Notes: a model not told the origin generated them from the letters alone. 62,825 nucleotides of DNA from Bacteroidales bacterium (GCA_017430365.1 JAFRNC010000007.1:1-62825); one strand, 5' to 3'; positions 33,958 through 44,506 are shown, counted from the stretch's first letter. Numbers and translations: made by a program.

Positions 33958-36030
33958 ATGAAAGCATCCAGACTGTTTGTCGTCTTTGCCATCCTGGCAC
34001 TTGCGGTATCCGCCTGCAGTCAGCCGGAACCCGAGAAGGAGACTGTAACAGTGTCTGTATCGCCTTCATCGGTCTCTTTCAGTGAAGAAGGGGGTACCGC
34101 TTCCATCCAGGTGACATCCAACGGCAGCTGGTATGTTGAAACCCAGGGCGCATGGTTCAAACCCGATAAGTTCTCCGGTTCCGGGAACGCATCGGTTACG
34201 GTCACGGCCGACATCAACGGAGGCGACGTCCGTACCGGCGCGCTCACCTTCAAGACGCCCGACCAGTCTGCCACGGTCCAGGTCCGGCAGGAGGCTCATG
34301 TGAGCAAGACGCTGAGCCTTGCCGAGGTCCGTGCCATGTACAAGGGGACGGATTTCAAGATCGACGGCGATGTCTTTGCCGAAGGCGTGGTGATCAGCGA
34401 TTACCGCCGCAATACCTCCGGTGGGCTCAACAACTATTCATCAGCCAAGACAATCGTGGTTTCCGACGGGAAGGCAGGCCTGATGCTGTACTGCACCGAG
34501 GAGAACAGCCAGTTCGCCCGCGGCGACAAAGTCCGTCTAACGCTCAAGGGCCAGACGCTGTCGGTTTACAACAACGGTTCCGTCCAGATCAACGGAATGC
34601 CGCTCAGGAATATCGAGAAGATCGGCGCCGAAACTCCCGTCGCGAAGGAAATCACGCTCAATCAGTTGCTTTCCGGCGAATTCGAGTCGATGTACGTGGC
34701 GGTGTCCGACGTACAGCTCAAAGGGAAGTTCGTCGGGAAGAGTTTCGTATATCAGGAAGACGGCAAAGATGTAACCACTGTGGTTTTTGAAGGGAAGGAC
34801 GGACGCGACTTCGACCTGTTCACATCCAGATATGCCGTCTTCAAGGACGAACTCGTACCGACGGGCAGCGGCGTCCTCAAGGGCGTGGCCGGCAAGTACG
34901 GCGCACGAATCCAGATGAGCATATCGGCCATAAGCGACTGGTCGGGCCTGACAGGGGAGAGATTCTCCACCGGCAAGGTCTTCAACATATCCATCAAAGA
35001 GTATCCTGCCTGGGGTGACGCCGCTGAGTTCACGGTGGATGTCACATCCGACGTTACGTGGACGGCATCTTCTTCGGACCCCGATTTCACCGTTTCCCCC
35101 AGCCAGGGAGAAGGCAGCGCTTCTGTCAAGGTCGGTTTCACGGACAATCCGAGTACCAGCCTGACGCGTACCGCCGTCATCACTTTCAAGACTCCGAGCA
35201 CCGAGGTCCCTTACAGTGAGCAGACCCTCACGGTTACCCAGCAGCCTTACGAGGTACTTCATCCCGATGCCGTTCAGGCATGGATGGAAATGCCGGCCGT
35301 TCCCGAGGACGGGGACAAGGCCTTCTTCACGCATGACATGACCTATGGCGGAGGCAAAGTCCGCAACTACTCCTTCTGGCTCGATCTCAAGAACAGGGTC
35401 TCCCTCTGGGTGGCTTATCCGCTCTATTCCGGAATGACTTCCGGCGTTTCCCGCACCGACAAATGGGACTGGAATCCCAAGGTGCCGCGCCGTTATCAGG
35501 GGCTGGCTTCCGGCAGCTACAGCACCACCGAGTATGACCGCGGCCATCAGCTGCCTTCCGCCGACCGCCTCTGCACGACCGAGGCGAACGAGTCCACCTT
35601 CTACTATACCAACCTTACCCCGCAGGACTCCGATCTCAATAAGGGGTTGTGGGAAAAGCTCGAGGAAAAGGTGCGCGCCCAGATCGGCGGATGCGATACG
35701 CTCTATGTCGTGACCGGATGTGTCCTGACGACCTCCGACGATCCTACGATACAGTACATCAAGGACAACCGCAAGGCCGATGTGGCCGTGCCGAAGGCAT
35801 ATTACAAGGTGCTGCTCAAGTACAAGGCCGGGACGGCCAACGGAGGATACTCCGCCATCGGTTTTTGGATAGAGAACAGGGGTTACGGCGAAGCGCCCCT
35901 CGACCGCTCATACGCCCGCAGCGTCGATGACATAGAGAAACTTACCGGCATCGATTTCTTCGTCAACCTGAAGGATGAATATCAGAAGGCGGCGGAAGCG
36001 AAATACGACGCCTCATCATGGGGACTATAA
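33958..36030 (+). CDS. Surface lipoprotein nuclease (BACON-DUF5689-BACON-NUC1)
   Basis: The start is the ATG at 33958 (a TTG at 33952 is the only alternative). The 690-residue protein has a lipobox VSAC (Cys20 region), a BACON-like domain (VSPSSVSFSEEGGTASIQVT), a DUF5689-like OB-fold module (SLAEVRAMYKGTDFKIDGDV), a second BACON-like domain, and a C-terminal DNA/RNA non-specific nuclease of the NUC1 type with DRGHQLPSADRL (catalytic His530) and TNLTPQDSDLNKG (metal-site Asn). It would be an outer-membrane-anchored secreted nuclease. Next gene, 46 bases on, is an Oar-like receptor. A role in degrading extracellular nucleic acid for uptake is an inference. Confidence 0.88.
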   Translation: MKASRLFVVFAILALAVSACSQPEPEKETVTVSVSPSSVSFSEEGGTASIQVTSNGSWYVETQGAWFKPDKFSGSGNASVTVTADINGGDVRTGALTFKTPDQSATVQVRQEAHVSKTLSLAEVRAMYKGTDFKIDGDVFAEGVVISDYRRNTSGGLNNYSSAKTIVVSDGKAGLMLYCTEENSQFARGDKVRLTLKGQTLSVYNNGSVQINGMPLRNIEKIGAETPVAKEITLNQLLSGEFESMYVAVSDVQLKGKFVGKSFVYQEDGKDVTTVVFEGKDGRDFDLFTSRYAVFKDELVPTGSGVLKGVAGKYGARIQMSISAISDWSGLTGERFSTGKVFNISIKEYPAWGDAAEFTVDVTSDVTWTASSSDPDFTVSPSQGEGSASVKVGFTDNPSTSLTRTAVITFKTPSTEVPYSEQTLTVTQQPYEVLHPDAVQAWMEMPAVPEDGDKAFFTHDMTYGGGKVRNYSFWLDLKNRVSLWVAYPLYSGMTSGVSRTDKWDWNPKVPRRYQGLASGSYSTTEYDRGHQLPSADRLCTTEANESTFYYTNLTPQDSDLNKGLWEKLEEKVRAQIGGCDTLYVVTGCVLTTSDDPTIQYIKDNRKADVAVPKAYYKVLLKYKAGTANGGYSAIGFWIENRGYGEAPLDRSYARSVDDIEKLTGIDFFVNLKDEYQKAAEAKYDASSWGL

Positions 36031-36076
36031 CGAAATAACTATTTACTATATCAATTCAATTAACTTAAAAACATTC

Positions 36077-39000
36077 ATGAAAAAAGCATTCAAATGTTTT
36101 CTGGCTGTCGCAGCTTTCCTGCTGATGATTGTTCCGGCAACGGCTCAGGTGACTACCTCCAGCCTCGCGGGACAGATCGTCGATGAAGGCGGCGAGCCTC
36201 TCATCGGTGTGGCGGTCGTTGCCGTCCACACTCCTTCCGGCACGCAGTACTATGCCGTGACCAACGAGGACGGACGCTACACCATCCAGGGTATGCGTAC
36301 CGGTGGCCCCTACGAGGTCACGATGTCACTGATCGGCTGCCAGACGATGGTCTACAACGACGTAGTCCTCTCTCTGGCAGAGACTTATCAGCTCAATGCA
36401 GAGCTCAAGACGGCAACCGAACTGCTGACCGAGGCGGTCGTGGTCGCTTCAGCCCTCTCGAAGTTCTCCACCGAGAAGACAGGTGCCGCAACAAACATCT
36501 CCAACCAGCAGATCACGAACCTGCCGAGCGTCTCTCGTGCCATCACCGACGTGACACGCCTGTCTCCTTACGGCGGCAACGGCATGAGCTTCGCCGGTTC
36601 CGACGGCCGTAACGCCAACTTCACCGTCGACGGTGCGAACTTCAACAACAACTTCGGTCTGAGCTCCAACCTGCCTGGCGGCGGCAACCCGATCTCCATC
36701 GACGCCATCGAGGAACTCCAGGTGGTCATCTCCCCTTACGACGTCCGTCAGACCAACTTCATCGGCGGCGGTGTCAACGCCATCACCAAATCGGGTACGA
36801 ACACCTTCAAGGGAAGTGCTTACATTTATCACCGCAACGAGAACATGCGCGGTGACGCCATCGAAGGCGAGCAGATCAGCGGCGCGCGCGCCACTGACCG
36901 CAGCACCACTTACGGCTTCACCCTCGGCGGACCGATCGTGAAGAACAAACTCTTCTTCTTCGTGAACGCCGAATATTCCAAGGTTCCTACCGTCGTCAAC
37001 CGCTGGCGCGGCTCCGCGAACGGCGTGGCCAATGCGAACGACTATCTTTCCCGCACCAAGCTCTCCGACCTGGAGCGCGTTTCCGATTTCGTGAAGAGCA
37101 GGTACGGTTACGATACGGGTTCATGGACTGATTTCCCTGCCAACGAGAACAACATGAAGCTCCTCGCCCGCATCGACTGGAACATCAGCGACAAGCACAA
37201 GCTGGCCCTCCGTTACAACTATACCAAGAACAACGTGTGGAACTCGCCCAACGGCTCCTCCATGGACGGTGGCACGCGTATGTCCGGTGCCCGTATGTCG
37301 CAGTATTCCATGTCATTCGCCAACTCGATGTATTCGATGAACAACCTGGTGAGCACCTGGTCCCTCGACCTCAACAGCCGCCTGAGCGACAATCTCTCCA
37401 ACCAGTTCCTGGCGACCTTCTCGAAACTCGATGACGTCCGCGGCACCAACTCCGAAGAGTTCCCGTTCATCGATATCCTCGACGACACCCAGAGCAACAA
37501 CTACATGGCTCTCGGTTATGAGCTGTTCACCTGGAACAACGCCGTACACAACACCATCGCTAACGTGAAGGACGACCTCACCTGGTACAAGGGCGCCCAC
37601 AAGGTGACCGCCGGCATCAGCTACGAGTATCAGATGGCCGACAACCAGTACATGCGTAACGGTACGGGTTATTACAGGTACAATTCCGTGGACGACTTCC
37701 TCGTAGGCGCCAATCCCGAGGTTGTCTGCCTTACCTACGGTTACAACGGCGAGCAGTATCCTGCGGCCCGCGTACAGTTCCACAAGGCCGGCATCTATGC
37801 CCAGGACGACTGGAACGTGACCGACAAGTTCAAGCTGACCGCCGGTATCCGCATCGACGGCCTGTTCTTCGACAACGGCGACCTGATGACCAACAAGGCC
37901 ATCTATGACATCAGCTATTTCCCCCGCGTCTACAACTACGAGGAAACCCACATCGACACCGGTATGTGGCCTACGGCCAAACTGACCTTCTCGCCGCGCG
38001 TGGGCTTCAGCTGGGATGTCTTCGGTGACAAGAGCTTCAAGATCCGCGGCGGTACCGGTCTCTTCTCCGGCCGTTTGCCTCTCGTGTTCTTCACCAACAT
38101 GCCGACCAACGGCGGTATGGTGCAGTACCAGGCCCAGATCAACGCCAAGAACGCAGCCGCCAAAGGCTTCTCGATGGATGTCTTCAACGGCGGCCTGGTG
38201 ACCGACAGCAACGGAAAGCCCACTATCGAGGCTCTCTACAATAAACTCCTCTCGCTCGGTTATCCCAGCACCGTGAAGCCTGAAGACGGTACCGTTCCGT
38301 CCGCAGTCAACGGAGTGGATCCGAAATTCAAGATGCCTCAGGTCTGGAAGACCTCTCTGGCATTCGACTACAGCTTCCCTACTTCCTTCCCGTTCACTTT
38401 CTCGGCTGAAGGTATCTTCAACAAGACTATCAACGCAGTGGCCATCTCCGACTGGAGCATGAAAGACGTGGCCGGCTTCGCCCGCTTCAACGGCGCCGAC
38501 AACCGTCCGATCTATCCTTCCGGTTTCCGCTATGCCACCAAGGCATTCGTCCTGGAGAACACTGACAAGGGTTATGGCTGGTCGGCAAGCGCCCAGATCA
38601 ACGTCCGTCCGATCGAAAGCCTGAGCTTCATGGCCGCCTATACCCACACCGTGAACAAGGAAATCACCGGTATGCCCGGTTCGGCAGCCGAGTCCGCATT
38701 CACCTATGTGCCGACCAACGAAGGCCCGAACTACATCAAGCTGCACAACTCCCAGTATGTGACCCCTGACCGCGTGGTGGCGTCCATCACTCACCACGAC
38801 AAAGGCGGCAACCACTACAACATCATCTACGAGGCATGGCGCGGCGGTTATAACTACAGCTATATGACGACCAACGACATGAACGCTGACGGTTACAGCT
38901 ACGATGCCCTTTACATCCCTACCGATGACGAGGTCTCCAGCCGCCAGTTCCGTTTCGTCTCGAACGACGACCAGACCCGCTTCATGGCCTTCCTGCACAA

Positions 39001-39379
39001 CGATCCCTATCTGAGCAAGCATCAGGGCCAGTATGCCGAGGGTTACAGCGTCTACTCGCCCTGGGTACACCGCATCGACCTCGGTTACAAGCACGACTTC
39101 ACCGTGAAGTGCGGCAACAATACCAACACCCTGCAGCTCAGCCTTGACCTGAAGAATGTCCTCAACCTGTTCAACTCCAGCTGGGGCGTGAGCAAGTACC
39201 TCAACCCGGCCATCGGTTCCGACGCCCGTATCCTCAAGTATGAAGGAGTCGACGCTGAAGGATATGCAACCTTCTCCACGCCTTCCGCAATACATGGCGA
39301 AACCCAGACCTTCGTTCCGAACCACGCACTCGGCCAGTGCTGGTATGCTTCCGTCGGTATCAAATATCTGTTCAACTAA
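36077..39379 (+). CDS. Oar-like TonB-dependent receptor (1)
   Basis: The start is the ATG at 36077; upstream codons in frame are in the intergenic region. The 1100-residue protein has a signal peptide, an opening QVTTSSLAGQIVDEGGEPLI (carboxypeptidase-regulatory domain, about 24-110), a plug with YDVRQTNFIGGGVNAITKSG (about 160-270), and a large barrel ending in YASVGIKYLFN. The layout and the VTTSS start are those of Oar-type receptors of Bacteroidota and Myxococcus. It is preceded by the nuclease and followed after 15 bases by a DUF5689/BACON lipoprotein, which may be its surface partner. Ligand unknown. Confidence 0.9.
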   Translation: MKKAFKCFLAVAAFLLMIVPATAQVTTSSLAGQIVDEGGEPLIGVAVVAVHTPSGTQYYAVTNEDGRYTIQGMRTGGPYEVTMSLIGCQTMVYNDVVLSLAETYQLNAELKTATELLTEAVVVASALSKFSTEKTGAATNISNQQITNLPSVSRAITDVTRLSPYGGNGMSFAGSDGRNANFTVDGANFNNNFGLSSNLPGGGNPISIDAIEELQVVISPYDVRQTNFIGGGVNAITKSGTNTFKGSAYIYHRNENMRGDAIEGEQISGARATDRSTTYGFTLGGPIVKNKLFFFVNAEYSKVPTVVNRWRGSANGVANANDYLSRTKLSDLERVSDFVKSRYGYDTGSWTDFPANENNMKLLARIDWNISDKHKLALRYNYTKNNVWNSPNGSSMDGGTRMSGARMSQYSMSFANSMYSMNNLVSTWSLDLNSRLSDNLSNQFLATFSKLDDVRGTNSEEFPFIDILDDTQSNNYMALGYELFTWNNAVHNTIANVKDDLTWYKGAHKVTAGISYEYQMADNQYMRNGTGYYRYNSVDDFLVGANPEVVCLTYGYNGEQYPAARVQFHKAGIYAQDDWNVTDKFKLTAGIRIDGLFFDNGDLMTNKAIYDISYFPRVYNYEETHIDTGMWPTAKLTFSPRVGFSWDVFGDKSFKIRGGTGLFSGRLPLVFFTNMPTNGGMVQYQAQINAKNAAAKGFSMDVFNGGLVTDSNGKPTIEALYNKLLSLGYPSTVKPEDGTVPSAVNGVDPKFKMPQVWKTSLAFDYSFPTSFPFTFSAEGIFNKTINAVAISDWSMKDVAGFARFNGADNRPIYPSGFRYATKAFVLENTDKGYGWSASAQINVRPIESLSFMAAYTHTVNKEITGMPGSAAESAFTYVPTNEGPNYIKLHNSQYVTPDRVVASITHHDKGGNHYNIIYEAWRGGYNYSYMTTNDMNADGYSYDALYIPTDDEVSSRQFRFVSNDDQTRFMAFLHNDPYLSKHQGQYAEGYSVYSPWVHRIDLGYKHDFTVKCGNNTNTLQLSLDLKNVLNLFNSSWGVSKYLNPAIGSDARILKYEGVDAEGYATFSTPSAIHGETQTFVPNHALGQCWYASVGIKYLFN

Positions 39380-39394
39380 AAGAAAGACTGCAAT

Positions 39395-40984
39395 ATGAAA
39401 ATCAAGAATATACTTGTTTCCCTGATTGCCTTCCTGGCCATTGCAGCCGGATGCAACCAAGTCGAGCCTGACCACTATCTTCCGGAGATGCAGGTCACTT
39501 CTTCGTATCTGTCTTTCCCCGCGGATGGCGGTTCCGTGACCATCGGCTATACTGCCGCAGGTTCATGGTCGGTAACCAATCTTCCCGACTACATCACCGC
39601 TTCTCCCGCTTCAGGAAGTGCAGGTGAAGGTACCATCAGTTTCAGCGCCAATGCCGCCAAGGACACCCGTCAGGGAAGTTTCAACCTGTCGTGCGAAGGC
39701 AAGTCGCAGATCATCAATTTCATCCAGGTAACCCAGAAGACCGAACCCGTCACCATGACGGTAAAGCAGGCCCTTGAGGTCATCAAGCCCCTTGCCGACC
39801 AGGAAGTCGCAAGCGGCACCTACCGTATCAAGGGTATCGTATGCCGTATCAACGAGATCAGCCCGTCCTACGGCAACGCTACATACTACCTCTCTGACGA
39901 CGGTTCCTTCACAGGTTCCGGCATAAGCGACTGCAACTGGATCCAGGTCTACCGCGGACTCTGGCTCAACGGTGCGGCGTTCAAGACCGGCGACGAATTC
40001 GCCGTCGGTGACGAACTGATCGTCGAAGGCCTTATCATGAATTACAAGGGCACCCCTGAGACCAAGGAGAAGGAAGCTTATGTGGTATCCGTAAGCAAGT
40101 CCCTCATCAAGATCGACTCCGTCGAGCCGGAAAACGCCACGGTCCCCGCTGAAGGAGGAGAATTCACCGTGACTCTCTCGAACAAGGGCAACGGCATCTA
40201 TGTCGAGATTCCAGAAGGTGTGCAGGATTGGCTCTCCATTTCCGCCATTGCCGGCAATACCGTGAAATTCCGAGCAGCCGCCAATGCTGGCGGTGAGCGT
40301 TCGGCGACCATCACCTTCAAGACCACGGACGGCAAGAAAGACTACTCGACGCAGCAGACCTTCACTCAGAAGGGATCCATCGTCGATGTCAGCGTTGCCG
40401 AATTCCTGGCCGCCAGTGTCGGCGACGGCCCGTTCCGCATGACCGGTATCATCTCCGGCGATTATCCCGGCGACAAGCAGGGCCAGAGCTTCTACATCCG
40501 CGACTGGTCTGGCGAGACGCTCGTATATCGTACGGACAACTTCAAGGATTCCGGTCTCAAGCTTGGTGACGTCGTGACCGTCGTCGGCAAGCGCGGTGCC
40601 TACAACGACAATCCGCAGATGACTTCCGGTACGATCGAAGCTGTCGTGGCTGTCGTGGAAGAGGTCAGCATCGCCGATTTCCTGACAAAACCGGATGACA
40701 AGACCAAGTACTACATGGTGACAGCTACTGTGAAAGACCTGTTGGACAGCAATGGCAGGGAGAATGCCTATGGCAATATGCATCTGACCGATGGCACCAA
40801 TGATCTGTATGTTTATGGCTGCTATCCCGGCTGGGGTGCTACAGGTGATGCTCGCAAAGGCCTGGTTGCAGACAAGGGAATCATGCCGGGCGATCTGATT
40901 ACAGTCATCGGCCCTAAGGGTTCCTATAATGATGTTCCTCAGATAAACGGTGGTGTCTACTTCAGCCACATCCCCGCGAACTAG
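39395..40984 (+). CDS. Lipoprotein with BACON and DUF5689 OB-fold domains
   Basis: The 529-residue protein has a lipobox AGC (Cys20, IAAGC). A BACON-like domain (SSYLSFPADGGSVTIGYTAA) is followed by a DUF5689/OB-fold module (QALEVIKPLADQEVASGTYR), a second Ig-like domain (VEPENATVPAEGGEFTVTLS) and two further OB-fold-like modules (VSVAEFLAASVGDGPFRMTG and VSIADFLTKPDDKTKYYMVT). The DUF5689-like module is shared with the nuclease lipoprotein two genes upstream. It lacks nuclease residues. The gene ends 34 bases before a hairpin terminator, closing the first Oar transcription unit. Confidence 0.8.
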   Translation: MKIKNILVSLIAFLAIAAGCNQVEPDHYLPEMQVTSSYLSFPADGGSVTIGYTAAGSWSVTNLPDYITASPASGSAGEGTISFSANAAKDTRQGSFNLSCEGKSQIINFIQVTQKTEPVTMTVKQALEVIKPLADQEVASGTYRIKGIVCRINEISPSYGNATYYLSDDGSFTGSGISDCNWIQVYRGLWLNGAAFKTGDEFAVGDELIVEGLIMNYKGTPETKEKEAYVVSVSKSLIKIDSVEPENATVPAEGGEFTVTLSNKGNGIYVEIPEGVQDWLSISAIAGNTVKFRAAANAGGERSATITFKTTDGKKDYSTQQTFTQKGSIVDVSVAEFLAASVGDGPFRMTGIISGDYPGDKQGQSFYIRDWSGETLVYRTDNFKDSGLKLGDVVTVVGKRGAYNDNPQMTSGTIEAVVAVVEEVSIADFLTKPDDKTKYYMVTATVKDLLDSNGRENAYGNMHLTDGTNDLYVYGCYPGWGATGDARKGLVADKGIMPGDLITVIGPKGSYNDVPQINGGVYFSHIPAN

Positions 40985-41017
40985 CAAGTGACGACGGGCT
41001 CTGCCCGGACTATTCTG

Positions 41018-41054
41018 AAAAGGACGATCCTTCATGGAGGGGTCGTCCTTTTTT
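41018..41054 (+). terminator. Terminator after the BACON/DUF5689 lipoprotein
   Basis: AAAGGACGAT pairs with GTCGTCCTTT (one G·U), with a loop of about 8, followed by a T run. Confidence 0.82.
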
Positions 41055-41087
41055 ATACTTTTTCATACTTTATTTATGAAAAATAGC

Positions 41088-41095
41088 TACTTTTG
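41088..41095 (+). promoter_or_regulatory. -7 element of Oar-like receptor 2
   Basis: TACTTTTG matches the consensus exactly, 35 bases before the ATG at 41131. Confidence 0.65.
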
Positions 41096-41130
41096 CCGCC
41101 GGAAAAAACCTAACAACATTATAAATACTT

Positions 41131-44100
41131 ATGAAACAGACACTTAAGTTTTTTGTTGCAGCTTTCGGACTCTTCGTGTGCCTCCTCTCGAACGCACAGG
41201 TCACGACTTCCTCGATGAGCGGCAAGATTACCGATGCCAAAGGTCCCGTCGCGGGAGCCGCGATTATCGCCGTTTACACTCCTTCGGGAGCCCAGTACTG
41301 GGCCATCTCCGATGAGAACGGCAACTACCGGATCAATGCCATCATCCCCGGCGGCCCGTACAGCATTTCCGTCGACCTCCTCGGCTACCATCAGGCCCAG
41401 GAAACCGGCGTCTATGCCCCTCTGGGCGAGACCTCGATATTCAATTTCGAACTCGTGGAGGACGCCATCGCCCTCGAAGCGGCGGTCCTTGTCGCCGACA
41501 GCAATGAGTCCGGCATGAATATCCGCCGTTCCGGCGCCGGAACGACCATCAGCCAGCGCCGCATGGAATCGGTTCCGACCGTAAGCCGCAGCATGAACGA
41601 CGTGATGAAGCTCACCCCTCAGGCTTCGACCACCACCAGCGGTTTCGCAGTGGGCGGCGGCAACTACCGCGGATCGACCGTCACCGTTGACGGTGCCGCG
41701 TTCAACAACGCCTTCGGTATCGGCTCCAACCTGCCTGCCGGCGGTTCCCCGATCTCCCTCGATGCCCTCGAGCAGATGAGCATCAGTATCACTCCCTTCG
41801 ACGTGCGCCAGTCCGGTTTCATCGGCGGTGCGATCAACGCCGTGACCAAGAGCGGTTCCAACGATTTCCACGCATCCGTCTACAACTACTATACGAGCGA
41901 CAAGCTCCAGGGTTCCAAGGCTGCAGGCGAAGATGTCCCCAAGACCAAGTCGCTCAACAACACCGTCGGTGCCACTGTGGGCGGTCCGGTAATAAAGAAC
42001 AAGCTCTTCTTCTTCCTCAATGCCGAATATACCTTCGACGAGATTCCCGGTTCGAGCAGCCGCGCCCGTACTTCCGCTAGTGACGCTTTCGGTGACAAGT
42101 CCCAGTTCAACCGTCCTCTCGCGAGCGAACTCGACGCCATCAAGAGCTTCCTGGCCGACAAGTTCAATTACGATCCCGGGCGCTATGAAGGATACTCCCT
42201 GAAGACTCCGGACTACAAACTGCTTGCCCGTATCGACTGGAACATCAACCGCAACAACCGATTCAACATCCGTTTCAGCCATACCCATACCTTCGGATCC
42301 AACCAGCCTTCGTCTTCGATGTCCCCGCTGGGCGGAACCAACTCGACCTTCGTCGACGCCAACGGCAACTCTCTGAAATTCAACCGTTATTCGGCTGGCC
42401 GCCAGTCTTCGTACGCATTGTTCTACGAAGCTGCGCGTTACTATCAGGAGCAGAACTTCACCTCCATCGCGGCTGAGCTCAACACCCGCATGATGGACGG
42501 CGCCGCCAACAACATGGTGCGTGTCACCTGGTCGCACCAGGACGAACCCCGCAGCTATGTGGGCGATTTCTTCCCTACGGTCGATATCCTCAGTCCTGAC
42601 GGGGTTACCGGCAACGACAATACCGCCATCTTCACCACCATCGGTATCGACCCCTTCACCTACGGTAACCTCCGCGACGTGCAGACGGTCATCGCCACCG
42701 ACGAGTTCTCCTTCTCGAAAGGCATCAGCAACTTCGTCGCCGGCGCCCAGTTCGAGTGGAACCGCGCCGTCAACGGCTTCATGCAGGGCGGTGCAGGCTG
42801 GTTCATCTATGATTCCTGGGATTCTTTCAAGAACGACGTGACCAACAAGTCGGCGGCTCCCGTCGGTTTCATGATCACCCACGCCAACCTCGACGACCCT
42901 ACCAAACAGACCTTCCCCGCATTCGACTACATGCAGGCTTCCCTCTATGCACAGGATGAGCTCAACATCAGCGACAACTTCAAGCTGACCGCCGGCGTGC
43001 GCCTCGAGATGCCGGTCATCTCCATCCCGACCGACAACGAGAACAAGGACTTCACCGCAGTGGCCAATGCCCATCCGAATACTTCCTTCGCAGGCCTGAA
43101 GACCTCCGACATCCCTGACATCCGCGTGAGCGTATCGCCCCGTATCGGCTTCAACTGGGATGTCCTGAAGGACCGCAGCTTTATCGTACGCGGTGGTACC
43201 GGTATCTTCACCGGCCGTATCCCCAATGTCTGGCTGGTCTCCGCCATCGGCAACAGCAACTGCCTGCAGTATCAGTACATCGCAAATTCCCGCACCGGCA
43301 ACCCGGCTGTCCACTTCAGCAACGACCGCACCGAGATCATCAACAGCATCTATTCGGGTAACAAGTTCCACAAGCAGGACCTGTCGGCTCCTACCGCCAC
43401 CACGATCATCGCCAGGGATCTTAAGATGCCCTCCAGCTGGAAGTCCTCACTCGCATTCGACTTCCGTCTTCCCGGTGACATCAAGGCCACTGTCGAAGGT
43501 CTCTACAACTACAACTTCAACGAAGTTTACGCCACCTTCCTCGGCTACGCCAACAGCGGTTCCGTCCAGCTCCCCGGCGAGCCCAAGGCCCGTGATCTCT
43601 GGACTTCCGAAGGCGTGAAGAACAATCAGGGCTCCGGCATGAACGGCTACTACGTGCACAACGAGAACGATCTCCACGGCACATACTATTCGGTCACCGC
43701 ACAGTTGCAGAAGGATTTCAATTCCGGTCTCTCCCTGATGGCCGCCTACACACGCAGCTCTTCGAAGACTCTCTCCGACGGCAACGGCGACCAGATTTCA
43801 GAGTTCGTCAACACCTACAATGTCAACGGTTGCAACACCCCTGAACTCGGCTACTCCAGCTATGTCACGCCCAACCGCGTGATCGCCAGCGCAAGCTACG
43901 ACATCAAGTGGGGCAAGTTCACCACCACGAAACTCAGCGCCTTCTACGAGGGCTACAACATCGGTTTCATCAGCAACTACTCCTACTCCAGGGTTTCCTA
44001 CCTGATGAACAACGTCAGCGGCGCCGGTACGGCTGCCCAGCTGATCTACATCCCCACCGATGCCCAGCTCGAGCAGATGCCCTTCGCCGACGGTTCCAAG

Positions 44101-44451
44101 AGCGCCTTCAAGACCTTCATCGAGAATGACAGGTATCTTAGCCGTCACCGTGGAGAATACATGCAGCGCAACGGCGCGACCGCTCCCTGGCGCAATCAGA
44201 TCAACGCCCGCATCGCCCAGGACTTCCACTTCAACATTGCCGGCAAGGCCCACACCTTCGAGGTCGGCCTCGATGTCAACAACATCGGCAACCTGATCAA
44301 CAGCAACTGGGGTGCATACAAGATCATGAGCAGCAACAACGTGCTCAACTACAGCAACGGTGCCTACAAGTTCACCGCACCGACCTGGAACACCTACAAC
44401 AGTCTGCGTTCCACCTGGTCCATGCTGTTAAGCGCAAGATGGTATTTCTAG
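41131..44451 (+). CDS. Oar-like TonB-dependent receptor (2)
   Basis: The 1106-residue protein has a signal peptide, the regulatory domain opening QVTTSSMSGKITDAKGPVAG, a plug with FDVRQSGFIGGAINAVTKSG, and a long barrel ending in LLSARWYF. It is clearly a paralogue of the receptor at 36077 with the same layout but much divergence. It has its own promoter and terminator, so it is expressed as a single gene. The ligand is unknown; the barrel differs strongly enough that a different ligand is likely. Confidence 0.9.
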   Translation: MKQTLKFFVAAFGLFVCLLSNAQVTTSSMSGKITDAKGPVAGAAIIAVYTPSGAQYWAISDENGNYRINAIIPGGPYSISVDLLGYHQAQETGVYAPLGETSIFNFELVEDAIALEAAVLVADSNESGMNIRRSGAGTTISQRRMESVPTVSRSMNDVMKLTPQASTTTSGFAVGGGNYRGSTVTVDGAAFNNAFGIGSNLPAGGSPISLDALEQMSISITPFDVRQSGFIGGAINAVTKSGSNDFHASVYNYYTSDKLQGSKAAGEDVPKTKSLNNTVGATVGGPVIKNKLFFFLNAEYTFDEIPGSSSRARTSASDAFGDKSQFNRPLASELDAIKSFLADKFNYDPGRYEGYSLKTPDYKLLARIDWNINRNNRFNIRFSHTHTFGSNQPSSSMSPLGGTNSTFVDANGNSLKFNRYSAGRQSSYALFYEAARYYQEQNFTSIAAELNTRMMDGAANNMVRVTWSHQDEPRSYVGDFFPTVDILSPDGVTGNDNTAIFTTIGIDPFTYGNLRDVQTVIATDEFSFSKGISNFVAGAQFEWNRAVNGFMQGGAGWFIYDSWDSFKNDVTNKSAAPVGFMITHANLDDPTKQTFPAFDYMQASLYAQDELNISDNFKLTAGVRLEMPVISIPTDNENKDFTAVANAHPNTSFAGLKTSDIPDIRVSVSPRIGFNWDVLKDRSFIVRGGTGIFTGRIPNVWLVSAIGNSNCLQYQYIANSRTGNPAVHFSNDRTEIINSIYSGNKFHKQDLSAPTATTIIARDLKMPSSWKSSLAFDFRLPGDIKATVEGLYNYNFNEVYATFLGYANSGSVQLPGEPKARDLWTSEGVKNNQGSGMNGYYVHNENDLHGTYYSVTAQLQKDFNSGLSLMAAYTRSSSKTLSDGNGDQISEFVNTYNVNGCNTPELGYSSYVTPNRVIASASYDIKWGKFTTTKLSAFYEGYNIGFISNYSYSRVSYLMNNVSGAGTAAQLIYIPTDAQLEQMPFADGSKSAFKTFIENDRYLSRHRGEYMQRNGATAPWRNQINARIAQDFHFNIAGKAHTFEVGLDVNNIGNLINSNWGAYKIMSSNNVLNYSNGAYKFTAPTWNTYNSLRSTWSMLLSARWYF

Positions 44452-44474
44452 CAGTTACGACTGTAACTGAAATG

Positions 44475-44505
44475 AAAGGGCGGCCCTCACGGTCGCCCTT
44501 TTTTT
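44475..44505 (+). terminator. Terminator after Oar-like receptor 2
   Basis: AAAGGGCG pairs with CGCCCTTT (extendable to 11 pairs with one G·U), followed by a T tract that merges with the promoter of the next gene. Confidence 0.85.
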
Positions 44506-44506
44506 A

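Noticed and set aside
37313..39475. A 720-residue minus-strand frame under the first Oar receptor
   Set aside because: Shadow of the receptor frame; no signal peptide, lipobox or domain, and the plus frame has full receptor layout.
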